From positions 47,420 to 111,419 of the forward strand of contig JAKUCV010000159.1 in the NCBI GenBank assembly GCA_028386065.3: 64,000 nucleotides of DNA, read 5' to 3'. The stretch is from Turnera subulata. Taxonomy: Eukaryota > Streptophyta > Magnoliopsida > Malpighiales > Passifloraceae. The notes beneath the pieces were generated by a model. It was given only the letters and a program-made list of their open reading frames with translations, was not told the DNA's origin and did not search any database. Made by a program: the position numbers and the translations under genes. This document shows positions 31,745 to 43,549 of the stretch, piece by piece (position 1 is the first letter of the stretch; each line of letters starts with the position of its first letter).

Positions 31745-32088
31745 AATCTGTTCCACTTTAACTCACATCCAGTCGGGCGAACCGGGACAAAAATCGGGTT
31801 AACCAACCCGGTATGTGAATTAAAAAATTAAAAAATAATTTTCTTAATTTCAAAAATAAAAAATCTAGTAAAATGGTAGGCCCTACAATTTTTTTCTACG
31901 TGGCTCCAGTGAGACAGCGACACGTGTTAAGTGAATCCGGGCAGATATCCACGTCATCGCCCGGGCTGCCCTAGGTATATAAAGAGGACGAAATTTTAAA
32001 CTCCGGGTACAGAAAATGGACACAAAAATTCCCGGATATAGAAACGGGACAAATGCGAAACCCAAGGTACCAAAAAGGTGCTTAACCC
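31745..32088 (-). repeat. Outer MULE TIR, right
   Basis: Inverted partner of 28922-29265, ending GGTGCTTAACCC and followed by TTTCCAAGAA. Confidence 0.9.
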
Positions 32089-32098
32089 TTTCCAAGAA

Positions 32099-33801
32099 CC
32101 ATCTCATCAATTTTAAACAAAGTCCTAAATTATTCAACCATGTCCTGAAATTTTTATCGTTGGAATCGATATATTACAATCTGAGGAAAAAAAATTGTCT
32201 CTAAGAGTTTCAAAATGAAAATAGAAAATTCGTCGTGTACTGGTCGCACATAAGAAGCAGGGGGAAAAAAAGAAAGGTATGGGTAGTTACCGACAGATAG
32301 CTACCGGAGGTACACATTAGCAAATAACTGTACTATTGACTAGAGATACCTTCCCTTTTCTTTAAGGTACACACTACACGACAGATAGTTACCGGAGGAG
32401 ATTCCTACCCTTTTTTTTTGCTTGGCACGGACGACCGCAGCCATGTTTTGTAGCTACCTTTCTTTTTCTGATTCTAATGTTTTGTAGCTACCTAGCTAAT
32501 AGAATTACAATATTGTATCTGATTGTATGGAATGGAATTAATGGGATGAGAGATGTGTTGATCTTCTGAAGATACTGCCTTCAACTCATGGTCCTAAATG
32601 ACTTTAATAGGGTTAGCTATAGCAATCTTTGCAATGCCAAGTCATCCTGCAGCAGCCTTAGCCATTGGGAAAAAATCATTTTAACCAAGCTAGACTAAGT
32701 AATCACCAGTAATATTTCAGGAAAAAAACATCACTAGTAGTAATTTTTCTTACCCATGCCCCTGTTTGAGAAGCAATTGGTCTGTGAACACTCTGGTTTG
32801 GTTTTATGATGTACTTGTGTTATAAGCCTTGATCAATATATTTTAAACCTTCTCCCAAAAAGAAATATATATGTTTTTCAATTTCGTCTATATTTTTAAA
32901 GAAATAATTTTCCTTATTTTAGTGGACAATTGGACATGTGATGACTGATGAGTTGATATAACAAGAGCACTATAAAATTTGCCTGGCCATTGTTCATCTA
33001 GCAAAAATGCGCAAACCATATCCGAGCCAACGTAGTGCCATCACTGTCAATTAAGTCTATAGCAAGCACAAGACTATTGAGCTCCACCATCACTAATCAA
33101 ACAATGTATTTCTTCATTTTTCTCAAACAAAAAAAAAATTATTTCTTCATTAAATACTCAAGCGCATTCCAAGACCAAATCCTAGAAATTCCTCGTCTTC
33201 CACTTTCCTAGGATTTAGTGGACATTTAACATGATTTAGTGCAAGATTTGCCCCGCCGGTGAGGCTCGTTGAAGAAAAATGCTTTCCTCTGTACGTAGTA
33301 CAATATCCAAGTCAATGTAGTGCCATGACTGTCGTCCATTTAAGTCTAGTTCAAAGCTTGAAATTTTATGCTGAGGACTCTCCAAATTTGATTAGATGTA
33401 GACTTGATCTTAAATTTAATTATATTAGGAATAATTAAATCATATAAGTATATATATTGAATGTGCAGATTTATTTCCTAAATAATACACAATAAATAAG
33501 GAAATAATATAAATTTTAGGAGATGAATAGGGAACTTATAAGGTAAATTGGAGAAATAAATAAACCCGAGAATGGAAAGAACGAACAATCAAAAGTAATT
33601 TGTTAACATAAATAGAAGTCTACAACAAATCAAACTTGAGGAGTCTCCACCATAAAATTTCTCGTTCAAAGCAAGGGATTATTGTGCTCCACCATCAGCA
33701 ATCAAACAATTTATTTCTTCATTAAATACTCACGCCGAGCCCAAAACCAAATCCCAGAAATTCCTCTTGTTCCAATTTCCTAGGATTTTTTGTCTGTACC
33801 C
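32099..33801. other. Upstream region of the receptor kinase
   Basis: No coding frame. A TATAAAA-like box lies at about 32971. A direct duplication of promoter-like sequence is described separately (33010-33235 and 33300-33795). Confidence 0.4.
33010..33795 (+). repeat. Duplicated promoter/leader sequence of the receptor kinase
   Basis: Phrases in 33020-33235 (GTAGTGCCAT, GAGCTCCACCATCA, ATCAAACAAT, TTCTTCATTAAATACTCA, TCCTAGAAATTCCTC, CCTAGGATTT) recur in the same order at 33320-33790, ending just before the kinase ATG. The second copy carries about 250 bp of extra AT-rich DNA. The first copy ends where a start codon would be expected but has none. Confidence 0.75.
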
Positions 33802-36225
33802 ATGTCTGCCCCTTCATTCTTGCTTGTTTTGTCTCTGATTATATTACCTGGATTCTCATCTCCAACCTCTCATGACAGTGACACCCTAAGCGAAGGTTCG
33901 CGACTGGCAGTGAAGAATCCAGACCATGTTCTAGTTTCAGCTAACAATGTTTTCTCTGCTGGGTTTTACCCTGTTGGGGATAATGCTTACTGCTTTGCCA
34001 TATGGTTCAATGACCCATATTGTCCCCACAATTGCACTCTTGTTTGGATGGCCAACCGTGACGTACCTGTTAACGGAAGACGATCAACGCTGTTTTTACT
34101 CCAAACAGGTAATCTTGTCTTAACAGATGCCGGTAAGAATGTTGTTTGGTCCACCGACACTTCCTCGGCATCTTCCTTGTCCCTGAGACTTCTTAATAAT
34201 GGCAATCTCGTTCTGGTCACAGAAGTGGGTGTTATTATATGGCAAAGCTTCAATTCACCCACAGATACCCTTCTTTCCTGGCAACCACTCACCCGAGAGA
34301 CGCAGCTTGTTTCCTCGAGAAGCCGAAGTAACTTCTCTTCAGGTTTCTACAAGCTAAGTTTTGATGACGCTAATGTTCTTCGTCTCATTTACGATGGCCC
34401 TGATTTTTCTAGTATAATGTGGCCAGACAATTGGCTACGAAGCTTTCAAGCTGGGAGATCGGAGTACAACAGTAGCAGGATTGCTTTGTTTGATTCTCTT
34501 GGCAACTTTACTTCATCAGATAACCTGACAACTTCTTCCTCAGATTATGGGGCCAGACTTCAACGAAGGTTGACTCTTGATTTCGATGGTAATCTTCGGA
34601 TGTACAGCCGACAAGACTGGAAGAGTTCCTGGGTGGTTTCATGGCAAGCCTTTTCACATCCATGCAAGATCCACGGAACTTGTGGACCTTATGGTGTGTG
34701 TAGATACATTCCCAGTGTTGGCCGGACATGCTCGTGCCTTCCAGGATTCAAGATGAAGAATCTCACGGATTGGTCTCTGGGTTGCGAGCCAGAATTTAAT
34801 GCTTCATGTGCTCAAACCGAGTCTACATTCTTTGGCCTCGCTCATACAGAAATGTATGGCTATGATATCCAAATCTACATAAATTACACGCTGGACATGT
34901 GCAAGGAACTATGCCTACAACGATGTGATTGCAAGGGCTTTGTATTCAAGTATGTCTTTCAGAACTATCCTGATTACGTTCCTTACTGTTTCCCCAAAAG
35001 TCAATTGCTCAATGGTTATCGGGGGCCAAATTTCCGAGGGAAATTGTACGTGAAAGTACCAAAGACAAGTGAGTTCTCCAACAGTTGGCCGCGGAAGCAA
35101 ATTGGTTTGAATTGCTCTGCTGGTGTAGTGACCAAGCTGGAGAGGAAATATGAAAAAAGTCAGGGAAATGGTTCCGTCGCCATCTTGCTTTGGTTTGTCA
35201 GTGCAGTTGGGATACTCGAGGTTCTTGGCATGGTTTTAGTGTGGTTTTTCATGATTAGAACCCAACAGAACACAGCAGCTGCTACTAATCAAGGCTACGT
35301 TCTGGCCGGAACGGGATTCAGACGATTCACCTACTCAGAGATGAAGAATGCAACGAGAAATTTTGCAGAAGAAATCGGAAAAGGAGCGAGTGGAACTGTC
35401 TACAAAGGAATGTTGGATGATCATCGAGTAGCAGCAATAAAGCGACTTGATGATGCAAATGAAGGAGAGGCTGAATTTCTTGCAGAGATAAGCATAATAG
35501 GAAAGATCAACCACATGAATTTGATAGAAATGTGGGGATACTGTGCAGAGGGAAAGCACAGGCTTCTGGTGTACGAGTACATGGAGCATGGATCACTGGC
35601 TGCAAACCTGTCTTCCAAAACACTGGATTGGAAGCAGAGGTATCAAATCGCTGTAGGGACAGCCAAAGGCCTAGCGTATTTGCACGAAGAATGCTTGGAA
35701 TGGGTTCTACACTGTGATGTAAAGCCACAGAACATTCTCTTAGACTCTACTTTTCAACCAAAGGTGTCAGATTTTGGCCTATCTCGGCTGCTAAATAGAG
35801 GTGAACTTGACAATCCTAGCTTCTCAAGGATAAGGGGCACCAGAGGGTATATGGCACCAGAGTGGCTCCATAAACAACCCATCACCTCCAAAGTTGATGT
35901 TTACAGCTTTGGGGTTGTTGTGATGGAGATTATAATTGGAAAAAACCTAGCAATGCAATTTCAGGATTCTGATAACATGGAAGAAGCAGAGCACAGAAAG
36001 TTACAAGACGTGATTAGGGAGATGAAGCATGCTGGTGTAACGGATGCTTTGGTTAAAGAACTTGTCGATCCAGAGATGGGTTGTGATTTTGACATCAACA
36101 AAGTGAAAACTCTGCTTAGAGTGGCTCTGAATTGCGTGAATCAAGACAGAGATTCAAGACCCACCATGAGTCAAGTGGTCGAGACGCTTCTTTATCAAAC
36201 GAATGATGACGAAGAGCAAAATTGA
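33802..36225 (+). CDS. G-type lectin S-receptor-like serine/threonine kinase (ZmPK1-like)
   Basis: A single-exon plasma-membrane receptor kinase of 807 aa. The ATG at 33802 (MSAPSFLLVLSLIILPGF) gives a clear signal peptide; an upstream TTG at 33790 is not a credible start. Domains: B-lectin about 50-160 (FSAGFYPVGDNAYCFAIWF, NGNLVL, IWQSFNSPTDTLL), S-locus glycoprotein region, EGF-like cysteines from about 287 (CKIHGTCGPYGVC), PAN/apple region about 365-425 (CKELCLQRCDCKGF), transmembrane helix about 459-485, kinase about 505-790. Kinase motifs: GKGASGTVYKG, VAAIKRL (catalytic Lys), HCDVKPQN, SDFGLSR, GYMAPEW. HCD instead of HRD makes it a non-RD kinase, a class often linked to immune signalling. 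The length is normal and no damage is seen. The ligand is unknown. Next to it is only repeat DNA. Confidence 0.95.
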   Translation: MSAPSFLLVLSLIILPGFSSPTSHDSDTLSEGSRLAVKNPDHVLVSANNVFSAGFYPVGDNAYCFAIWFNDPYCPHNCTLVWMANRDVPVNGRRSTLFLLQTGNLVLTDAGKNVVWSTDTSSASSLSLRLLNNGNLVLVTEVGVIIWQSFNSPTDTLLSWQPLTRETQLVSSRSRSNFSSGFYKLSFDDANVLRLIYDGPDFSSIMWPDNWLRSFQAGRSEYNSSRIALFDSLGNFTSSDNLTTSSSDYGARLQRRLTLDFDGNLRMYSRQDWKSSWVVSWQAFSHPCKIHGTCGPYGVCRYIPSVGRTCSCLPGFKMKNLTDWSLGCEPEFNASCAQTESTFFGLAHTEMYGYDIQIYINYTLDMCKELCLQRCDCKGFVFKYVFQNYPDYVPYCFPKSQLLNGYRGPNFRGKLYVKVPKTSEFSNSWPRKQIGLNCSAGVVTKLERKYEKSQGNGSVAILLWFVSAVGILEVLGMVLVWFFMIRTQQNTAAATNQGYVLAGTGFRRFTYSEMKNATRNFAEEIGKGASGTVYKGMLDDHRVAAIKRLDDANEGEAEFLAEISIIGKINHMNLIEMWGYCAEGKHRLLVYEYMEHGSLAANLSSKTLDWKQRYQIAVGTAKGLAYLHEECLEWVLHCDVKPQNILLDSTFQPKVSDFGLSRLLNRGELDNPSFSRIRGTRGYMAPEWLHKQPITSKVDVYSFGVVVMEIIIGKNLAMQFQDSDNMEEAEHRKLQDVIREMKHAGVTDALVKELVDPEMGCDFDINKVKTLLRVALNCVNQDRDSRPTMSQVVETLLYQTNDDEEQN

Positions 36226-36482
36226 TGTCTCATTGCCGATCGCTTATTCCCTACTTTGCGTGTGGTGATTTCGTCTCCCAAAGTATCTTTACAGCAGTAC
36301 TTCCAACTTGCAGGAAATTGAAGTTTTGACAGGGTTTCTGGTGTGCCTTAACATGTTTGGACGTTGAAAATTGTAATCATCTTTCTTTACCTAGCATGAA
36401 ATAGCTATTTTGTCTTACTATATGATACTTAGATAAATGAGAAGAACAACAAAAACACTATGGAGTGATATTTATGTAACAC

Positions 36483-36488
36483 AATAAA
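36483..36488 (+). terminator. Candidate polyadenylation signal AATAAA
   Basis: AATAAA about 260 bp downstream of the kinase stop. The position is plausible for a plant 3' UTR, but nothing else supports it. Confidence 0.3.
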
Positions 36489-37699
36489 TTTTAGGCAGCA
36501 ATAGGTCTCAAACTATATAAAGCACACATACTGGGAACAAACAATTAATCTCTTATCTTATAATAAAAGAAAATATTATTATGGTGGATATATTGTTTTT
36601 ACTTTGTTCCTTATTTATTTTTAGTAATCTTAATTTTTTTTGTTTTTTTGAGAAACCGAGCATTCTTCATTCATATAAACAGATCTAGAGATCTGAGAAT
36701 ATATAATTGAAGATACAAACAATTTGAAGAAAAATTTGACATAAGAATTGATCTCAACCTACTACATGAAACTACACAACAAGATGTATCTCCTTCAAAA
36801 GAGGATTTATAAAGGCACACAACTCCGTTGACGAGCATCTTTACGGGCATCATAACTTTGTATGGTCTGTGCCACATCTTTTCCTCGTTGGTAAATTGCA
36901 GCAGCAAATAAAGATCTACTCTTCAAATCAAATCTTCCTCCAAAGCTTTTAGCCCCCGTGATCTTATTTTCGAGAAGACAATAAACACCCAAAACAGGTG
37001 ACAAGGGCTCCTTGAAGGAGAAAACCAAAACCCGCAAAAGAGTACTAAAAACACATAAAAAGTGAGACTAACAGATAAGACTGAAAGAAAGAAAACAAAA
37101 AAACTAAACGAAACACCGATGGGGGCTTACCGCCGGAAAAAAAATTCGTCAGTGGCAGCCCCAAATTTGTAGATCTAGAATTTTCTCAGATAGGGAGAGA
37201 GGATAGAAAACCCTAAAACCACTCCAACTTTTTCCCTAACCGAGCAACCCCCATTTTTAATTGGGTGTATCTTAGTAGTAATCTTAATTTAATCTCCCAC
37301 TAGATGTATCAGTTTAACATAAACATTTAAATTTTTTATACATTATACGGATAAGAGATTATACATTAACAACATTATATGGAAGGCTTTGACATTATAA
37401 GATATAAGAGGGATCATCATAGCTTTAGGTGTTGTTGCTTTGATATATATTAGAAATACTGGATTGTAATTCTAAGGAGGAAGTAAAGAAGTTGGTGACA
37501 ATAAAAATGTAATTGGAATAATAGGGTGGATGGAATCAACATTGTACCAGTACCATGTTGTTTAGGTAATGATTGGAGAGGTCTTACAACATAGATGTTT
37601 TATCCACCATATTTTTCAATTTTTTCTTTGATTACTTTCTTCATGTCACAAATGGATGATTATTTCTTTGCTTACCTGTTTTGTCGGGTGTGTCTTTTG
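36489..37699. other. Intergenic; unclassified repeat-like segment
   Basis: No supported gene. A segment at about 36640-37270 starts GTTTTTTTGAGAAACCGAGCATTC and holds short broken frames. It looks like a degraded retroelement piece, but I cannot assign it. Confidence 0.3.
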
Positions 37700-38270
37700 T
37701 TCTGGGATTGTATAATATGTCGGTAGTTTGGTCTCGATGGAGCCTAGGGTGGGTCAAATTAAATTATGGCGGGGGCTGTATACCGGTAATGGAGCTGTTG
37801 GAGGGGTCACTCGTGGGAGTGATGGGGAATGGTTAAGGGGGTTTTGCTTTCCATATTGGGCTGTGTTCGGATATCACGTACGGAATTGTAGGGCATCTAC
37901 ACTGGTTTGTCTCTTGCGTATGAGATGAGTTTTCAGCGTGTCTAGTTGGAGTCGGACTCTTTGGTTTGGAGGTTGTGCAACTTTTAGCCAGTGTTGATGC
38001 AAGAGGGACTAAGTTTCACCACTCTTCCATTCGCGGTATTTGAGAGTTATTTAATCGTTCCTGGGTGGTTTCCATCACCCACATCTCTCGTGTAGCCGAC
38101 TATTGTGCCGATCAGTTGGCAAAATCGTCATTCTAACTGCCTGGTGTCCGTTATTATGTTCAGGTGCCTCAGCAGTGTCTTGCACGACCTGAACAATTGC
38201 AGCTCTCAACTCATGCTCCTATAAGCTGAGCCTGTCTTTTCCGCTATATTCCCAAAAAAAAAAAAATTAT
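37700..38270 (+). mobile_element. LINE 3' end (RNase H domain) with poly-A tail
   Basis: Broken + frames read GNGAVGGVTRGSDGEWLRGF (RNase H start, as in GxxGxGGVxRxxxGxWxxGF) and, near the end, SRVADYCADQLAKSS, the typical final RNase H motif of plant L1-type LINEs. The remnant ends in CCC followed by 13 A at about 38257-38269. It is 5'-truncated, as is usual after incomplete reverse transcription. Frameshifts and stops make it non-functional. Confidence 0.75.
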
Positions 38271-38498
38271 TTATTTTAGTAATTCTCTAAACATTTTGCT
38301 GTTGGGAAAGATTTGGGGATGAATACACAATTTGATGGTTCCCGTAGGCATTTCTTATGTGCTTAAGAAAAGGTGCATGTCAACTACTTTTCGCAAGGTA
38401 TGCAGTATGTGGGAGCTCGGGCGGGGGCTAGGCCCTCCCTAAAATTTGAAAAAAATAATCGAGAGTGAAATTGTAATTTTCTACTTACTTTGTCCAAT

Positions 38499-38525
38499 TA
38501 TATATATATATATATATATATATAT
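38499..38525. repeat. (TA)n microsatellite
   Basis: Uninterrupted TA dinucleotides of about 27 bp. Confidence 0.9.
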
Positions 38526-39557
38526 TGAACTAAATATATAATATATAAGAAAAAAAATTGATAGCTTACCATTATTTTATATATACACGATTTATCTTTT
38601 TTATTGTTTACTTCCTTATTAAAATTTTGTATAACTGCAAAACAATACAATATCTCTACGGTGCATAGAAACAGAATGCAAATAACTTCGTAGTAGATTT
38701 TCTGGAGCACTTTTTGTCAAGTTATCATATTTCTTATTCAGAACTTAAATTAAGAAAAAAATAATTATCTAATTAACTTCATGTTGAAAACATATACAAC
38801 ATATCAAATTATTATCATTACTTTTGCGAAATGCTTTAATAACTTTAAATTTAACTGCATTAATTTTTTTAATAATAATGGATATAATTTTTTTTGGCTG
38901 AAGATGCAATTATTTTATACATTTCTACAATATCAATTAAAAATTTAAGGTTATAAATTAATGATTAACCTGTACAATTGTGACTTAAGAATACAATTTT
39001 GTAATTCTAATTCTTACATTTTGTTTCATAATAAGTTTGTTTAATCAAATTCTAAAACTATATTTTATTATGTTTAAAAATTTTATATATAGTTTTTAGT
39101 ACGTACAAATGATTAGTATCCAAAAAGTTTCGTGTATAAATGTTGTCCGTCTACTCAAATATCCTAGATCCGTCCTTGTGGGAGTAAATAAAGGTTGCTC
39201 GCCCATAACGCTAACTAAACTAATCATTCTCTCATTTTACTACAGTTGCTACAGATGGCACAAAGTCTCAGAATTAGATTGGTCGACTGATGCCTCTGTT
39301 GGAAACATCTACTGCTTGGTTCCATGGTTTTGTCAGTTTAATTTCATGAGTGTAAAATGAATAGCTAATACGTTTGGGCTAGAATCAAGGGGCTGAAATG
39401 TTCCATTTGGATAGTTAAAAAAAAAAAGAGCAATGCTAGTGATGGTATACATATAAACTTGCAACCGGTTACGTTTTGTTACTTTTTTTTCTTTTTAATT
39501 GCATTTGTATTTATCTTACTGTTGTTCTTTTTAAATCAAACTTTATTATTATACCCA
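38526..39557. other. No gene seen
   Basis: Very AT-rich sequence with no supported coding frame or repeat, ending at the solo LTR. Confidence 0.4.
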
Positions 39558-40799
39558 TGTGAACACCCAAATTTAGCTACTATTTTATTCTATTGGATTA
39601 TTATTGTGTTTTATAGCCCAAAGTTAATTTTATTAATTTTTGGACTTTAATTTGGCTTAGGAACCCAATAAATAAATTCATGGACTATCCATTCGATTAG
39701 GCCCAAGCTCAGCACGAATTTTCTGACTTATTTGTCTTTGATTTTCGTTGGATTAGAGGCCCAATTAAGTTGGTTTATTCTTTTGCCTATTTTATGGATA
39801 AAAGAGGAAAAATCTTAATCCTTGAAGTGTAGGTTAAGTAATTGAGTTTACATGGAAAGAATATAGAGTTTCCCTTAAGAAAAGGGAATTTTTCTGGTCT
39901 GAGATCCTTAGCTTGGCGTGCAAGGATCGGATTAGAGTCAAAATAGGAAAAAAAGGGGTCAAAATAGGAAGAACGTGAACAGTAGCCGACTGTGTCGGCA
40001 GTCATACGTCCTAGAGGCGGCCACTTTTTCTATTTTTCCTCTTTTCTGATTTCTACCCTCAGCCATTGGATTTAGGGGTTTAATCTCGACCTTAGGATCA
40101 AAAACCACGCCCCCTCAGACCCTGAACACTATAAATGGGGTTGGCCGCCATTAAGCTTTTTGCTTGGGAAAATTCTACTATTTTCTTTTCTCAATTCAAT
40201 TTCTTTGCAGAACCAATTAAGGTGGAACTAAGGAACGGGAAGAGGGTAGAAGCAATCTACGACCCTCAAACGCGAAGAACACGCCATTGGTGGTAACTCG
40301 GCCTCTTTCCCTTTGATTTGTCTCTGCTGCTGCGATTTTGTCTCTGATTGCATGATGCTGACATGTATGCTTGAGTGTTGATTCTAACCCACGAACTACA
40401 TGAGCTTTGAACCCGAATGCCGGGGTACGTAGGATGTCTCTAGTGGTGGAGACGCAAGCCAAATTATTTCTTTTCTTTTTCTTGTTTCTTTAATTTCGAT
40501 TTTATTTATATTATTGCTGTTGTTTGCTGCTAGAAATCTGGTTTACACACATGTACACACGCACCAAAGCACAAGTATTCGCTTAAATTGCATGTTATTT
40601 CGCCCAAGCATAGATGGGGTGCCCCATACCTTCCTATCTATGATGAACCCCCGAGTCCGGTATCTTTGGTTCGCAAATCGGTTTCTTTTGTGAGTATAAA
40701 GGAGTTATTCTCTGGTTTTTCCTGAGTTTTTCCACGGTAATAAAACTTGAGTGGCGATTATATCGATCACGGGAGGTGAGAAAGTTTTAGGTTCTCACA
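39558..40799 (+). repeat. Solo LTR, different family, + orientation
   Basis: It starts TGTGAACACC and ends GGTTCTCACA (imperfect inverted termini), 1242 bp. TATAAAT at 40130-40136 is followed by a leader-like region and the phrase GAACTACATGAGCTTTGAA, resembling the U5 of Tat/Ogre-type Gypsy elements. The flanking bases ACCCA and CTCAC do not match, so the TSD is lost or one border is off. No internal region is present. Confidence 0.65.
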
Positions 40800-43314
40800 C
40801 TCACATTTTCCATGTCCAACCAGATTTTATCTCTACCTTTCCATAACGATTGTTTTTTTTTCTAGAATAAAATTTCTATAATATTGGAAAAGTACACCAA
40901 AATATAATAGATATGGATTGAGCACACGGATTACGACCATAAATCGTGCCAAAAAAAAAGATTACGACCATAAATCTACAAACTTCAAAACCAAAAAAAA
41001 AAAAACAAGGTTGTCCCGTTAAAAGAAAAAAAAAGGAAGGAATGTTGTGGGTTTAAGAAAAAAAAAAGGAAGGAATGTTGTGGGTTTAAGAAAAAAAAAA
41101 AAAGGAAGGAATGTTGCGGATCTTTAAACTCTATTTTCTTTTTTTTTAGGGAGTTTAAACTCTATTTTTTTATATTCGAATTCTTTTTGGTAGAATTCGA
41201 TGGGACAAAAAAATCAGTCAGAAAAAGAAAGGAAAAAAAGAACGGTCACTTAGAAAGTTTAACTACAATAAATTTCAGTTAAATAAGAAAAGAATAAAGG
41301 AGCTCAACCGGCATCTACTGGTTACAGGTTTTCAAAACAATCTAATCTCTACGTGTCTTGATACTAAAGCGAGTGAGGAAGGACAGTAGCATTGCTCTTA
41401 AAAAGTCAAATGTGTGTCGGGGAACACAAGGCACTCGTTGTCGTCAGTCGTCACACATACGTGTCAACCTTCTTTTTACGTTTTTATTCTACGCACATAC
41501 ACAGCAAACATTAACTGTTCAAACAAAAAAAAATTGCAGAGAAAAAACAACAAGAGCTCCTATATTCACTGACCAAAGCTAAGAACTAAGAACCAGGATT
41601 TTTCGGACACCAGGTTTGTGAGTCGGAGAATTTCATATATGATTTTTGTATAGCAATTTAATTATTTGCATATTGGAATGCGGAACCAATGCTTCACTCT
41701 ATCTTGCCCATTGAACTTTTAAAATATAATAATAATTATTAATTTATATTACCAAATACAATAAAATTGTGTACTAATTTAAAATCAAACAATATATCGA
41801 TCAACGTTGATCATGAAGTTACTGCAAAGTTTGGCAGTGTATCTAAGCAGGTAAAAATAAACTCTAACAGATAATGAGATGTTTGGAGAAAAGAATTATT
41901 GGTAATACGCAAATATGCTGCACAAGGATATGCGCCTTAATTAGTACCAAAACATAACTAGCAATGGGAGGACATACATCTGATTTGAGGAATGAAGGGA
42001 CAAATCACACAGAACGTAAATATTAAGCGGTAACCCATCCTTATCAATGAATTGATCTTTTGTAAATAATAGTTTTAGAACTGGAATTATTAAAGGCGGC
42101 TTGACCTTTTCCTCATGGCCTTCTTACCTGGGTCAGGGACTCGCGAGGAAAGCTCGGAAAATTATTGTTGTTTTTTTTGGATTTTTTAAAAGCCACGTCA
42201 GCAATCAACCATTGAAATTCAATAATCAAGTCTCAACTGAGACCTAATCTATTTAGTAATATAAAGTAACAATCCTGAATTTTTTCTTTTAAAAATTATT
42301 TCATAAATTCTTTGATATTATATTTCCATGACAATTAACAGGGGACGAAACCTTGATAAGCTATAATGAAATATAAAGCTTCCAAAAGAGAATAAATGCT
42401 CAAACTTACATTAATATAATTAAAAACAATTTTCTTCTAATGTTATCTTAGTAACTTTTTTGCCATTTTATCAAAATTTATTTTGATAAATAATAATAAA
42501 AGAGTTATAAATAATTAATGTGTACACACAGGTTTTGTATGATTATTTACTTAAAAAAAACAAAGTCAACTTTTAGGTATATCATTAAATCTTTATGAAT
42601 TATAACATTAACACATATTACCGAAGCTAGTAATTAAGGCAACCAACATGTCAAGGATTCCAAGGGATGACAAACTTTTGTACTTTGGGAAATTTTATAA
42701 AATACTCACTAATTCTTTTTCTCTAACTATGTTCTTCTCATAAAAAAACTATAGAGCCAGTGGAAATTATAAGAAACAAAACTCTGATTTAAGGATAATT
42801 TAGTCAAATCATATTAGTTTTTCTAAAATCCAGATCATTTTAATTATTGCTGTGAGGGAATATTAAAATTTAAACCTCATTATTTTTCAAGGGAGGCAAT
42901 ATTAGGCTCACAGCTACAACCAGATCCACAAGATTCGGCGGTATTACTCAATGATAGTTTAAAAATTCCAAAATATTGGGTACATTATTTCATCACATCC
43001 CCTCCAAACCCTAAATGATACAAAATTTAAAATTCAAGTCAATATGGTTGGAATTTGTTGGCGGCGAAGTTTGAATGTCTTTCTCCTTTGGGAGAAAAAG
43101 AATAAAAGCAAATTTCAGATGATCATGGATGTCTTCAGTAATTTTGGGTGATTGTAATTAGGGATGACAACGAGAGAAAGATTGTACGAGCAAAGGAATT
43201 CCCACGGCCAAAAATACTCTTTATCTCTGTCCCTATCCCCCATGGCGGGGGAATTCACCCCCATCCTCGCTCCCTACATTCCTCATTGATTCTCGCGAGT
43301 CCCGCTCTTCAATT
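40800..43314. other. Intergenic AT-rich DNA, no gene seen
   Basis: No coding frame beyond chance. The only structured feature is the short tandem repeat at 41022-41118. Near 43156 a TTAGGGATGACAACGAG phrase resembles a degraded DNA-transposon tip. Confidence 0.4.
41022..41118 (+). repeat. Three-copy tandem repeat, about 33 bp
   Basis: The unit GGAAGGAATGTTGTGGGTTT plus an A-rich spacer of variable length is repeated three times. The third copy diverges to GTTGCGGATC. Confidence 0.85.
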
Positions 43315-43549
43315 ATTTATTGGATTAAAGACTCATTTCATCTTTGTGTTGGACGCTGAAGTTGAAAGTCATCCATGTGTTGGATTGTGTCTTCTTTTCA
43401 TCCCTTTGTCCCCCAATTGGCCTACTTTGGTCCCTCTCGTCAGAATTCGGTAGAAAATGCTGACGTGGTAAATTTTTCGACGCCACGTCAGCATGGGTGG
43501 AACCTACATGTCAGGTCGAACTAATAAATCGAACCAACTCAATCGACCG

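Larger units (their letters stand above)
28922..32088. mobile_element. Mutator-like element with long TIRs
   Basis: Terminal inverted repeats start GGGTTAAGCACC at 28922 and end GGTGCTTAACCC at 32088, extending about 340 bp with some divergence. A 10-bp duplication TTTCCAAGAA lies at 28912-28921 and 32089-32098. Long TIRs with 8-11 bp duplications are diagnostic of MULEs. No transposase is present. It contains a second, nested MULE at 29306-30786 and unexplained DNA at 30797-31744. Confidence 0.93.

Noticed and set aside
33790..33801. Upstream TTG as the kinase start
   Set aside because: The ATG at 33802 gives a standard signal peptide, and TTG starts are not expected in plant nuclear genes.
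39553..40804. Target-site duplication for the 39558 LTR
   Set aside because: ACCCA and CTCAC do not match, and shifting the border by a few bases did not help.
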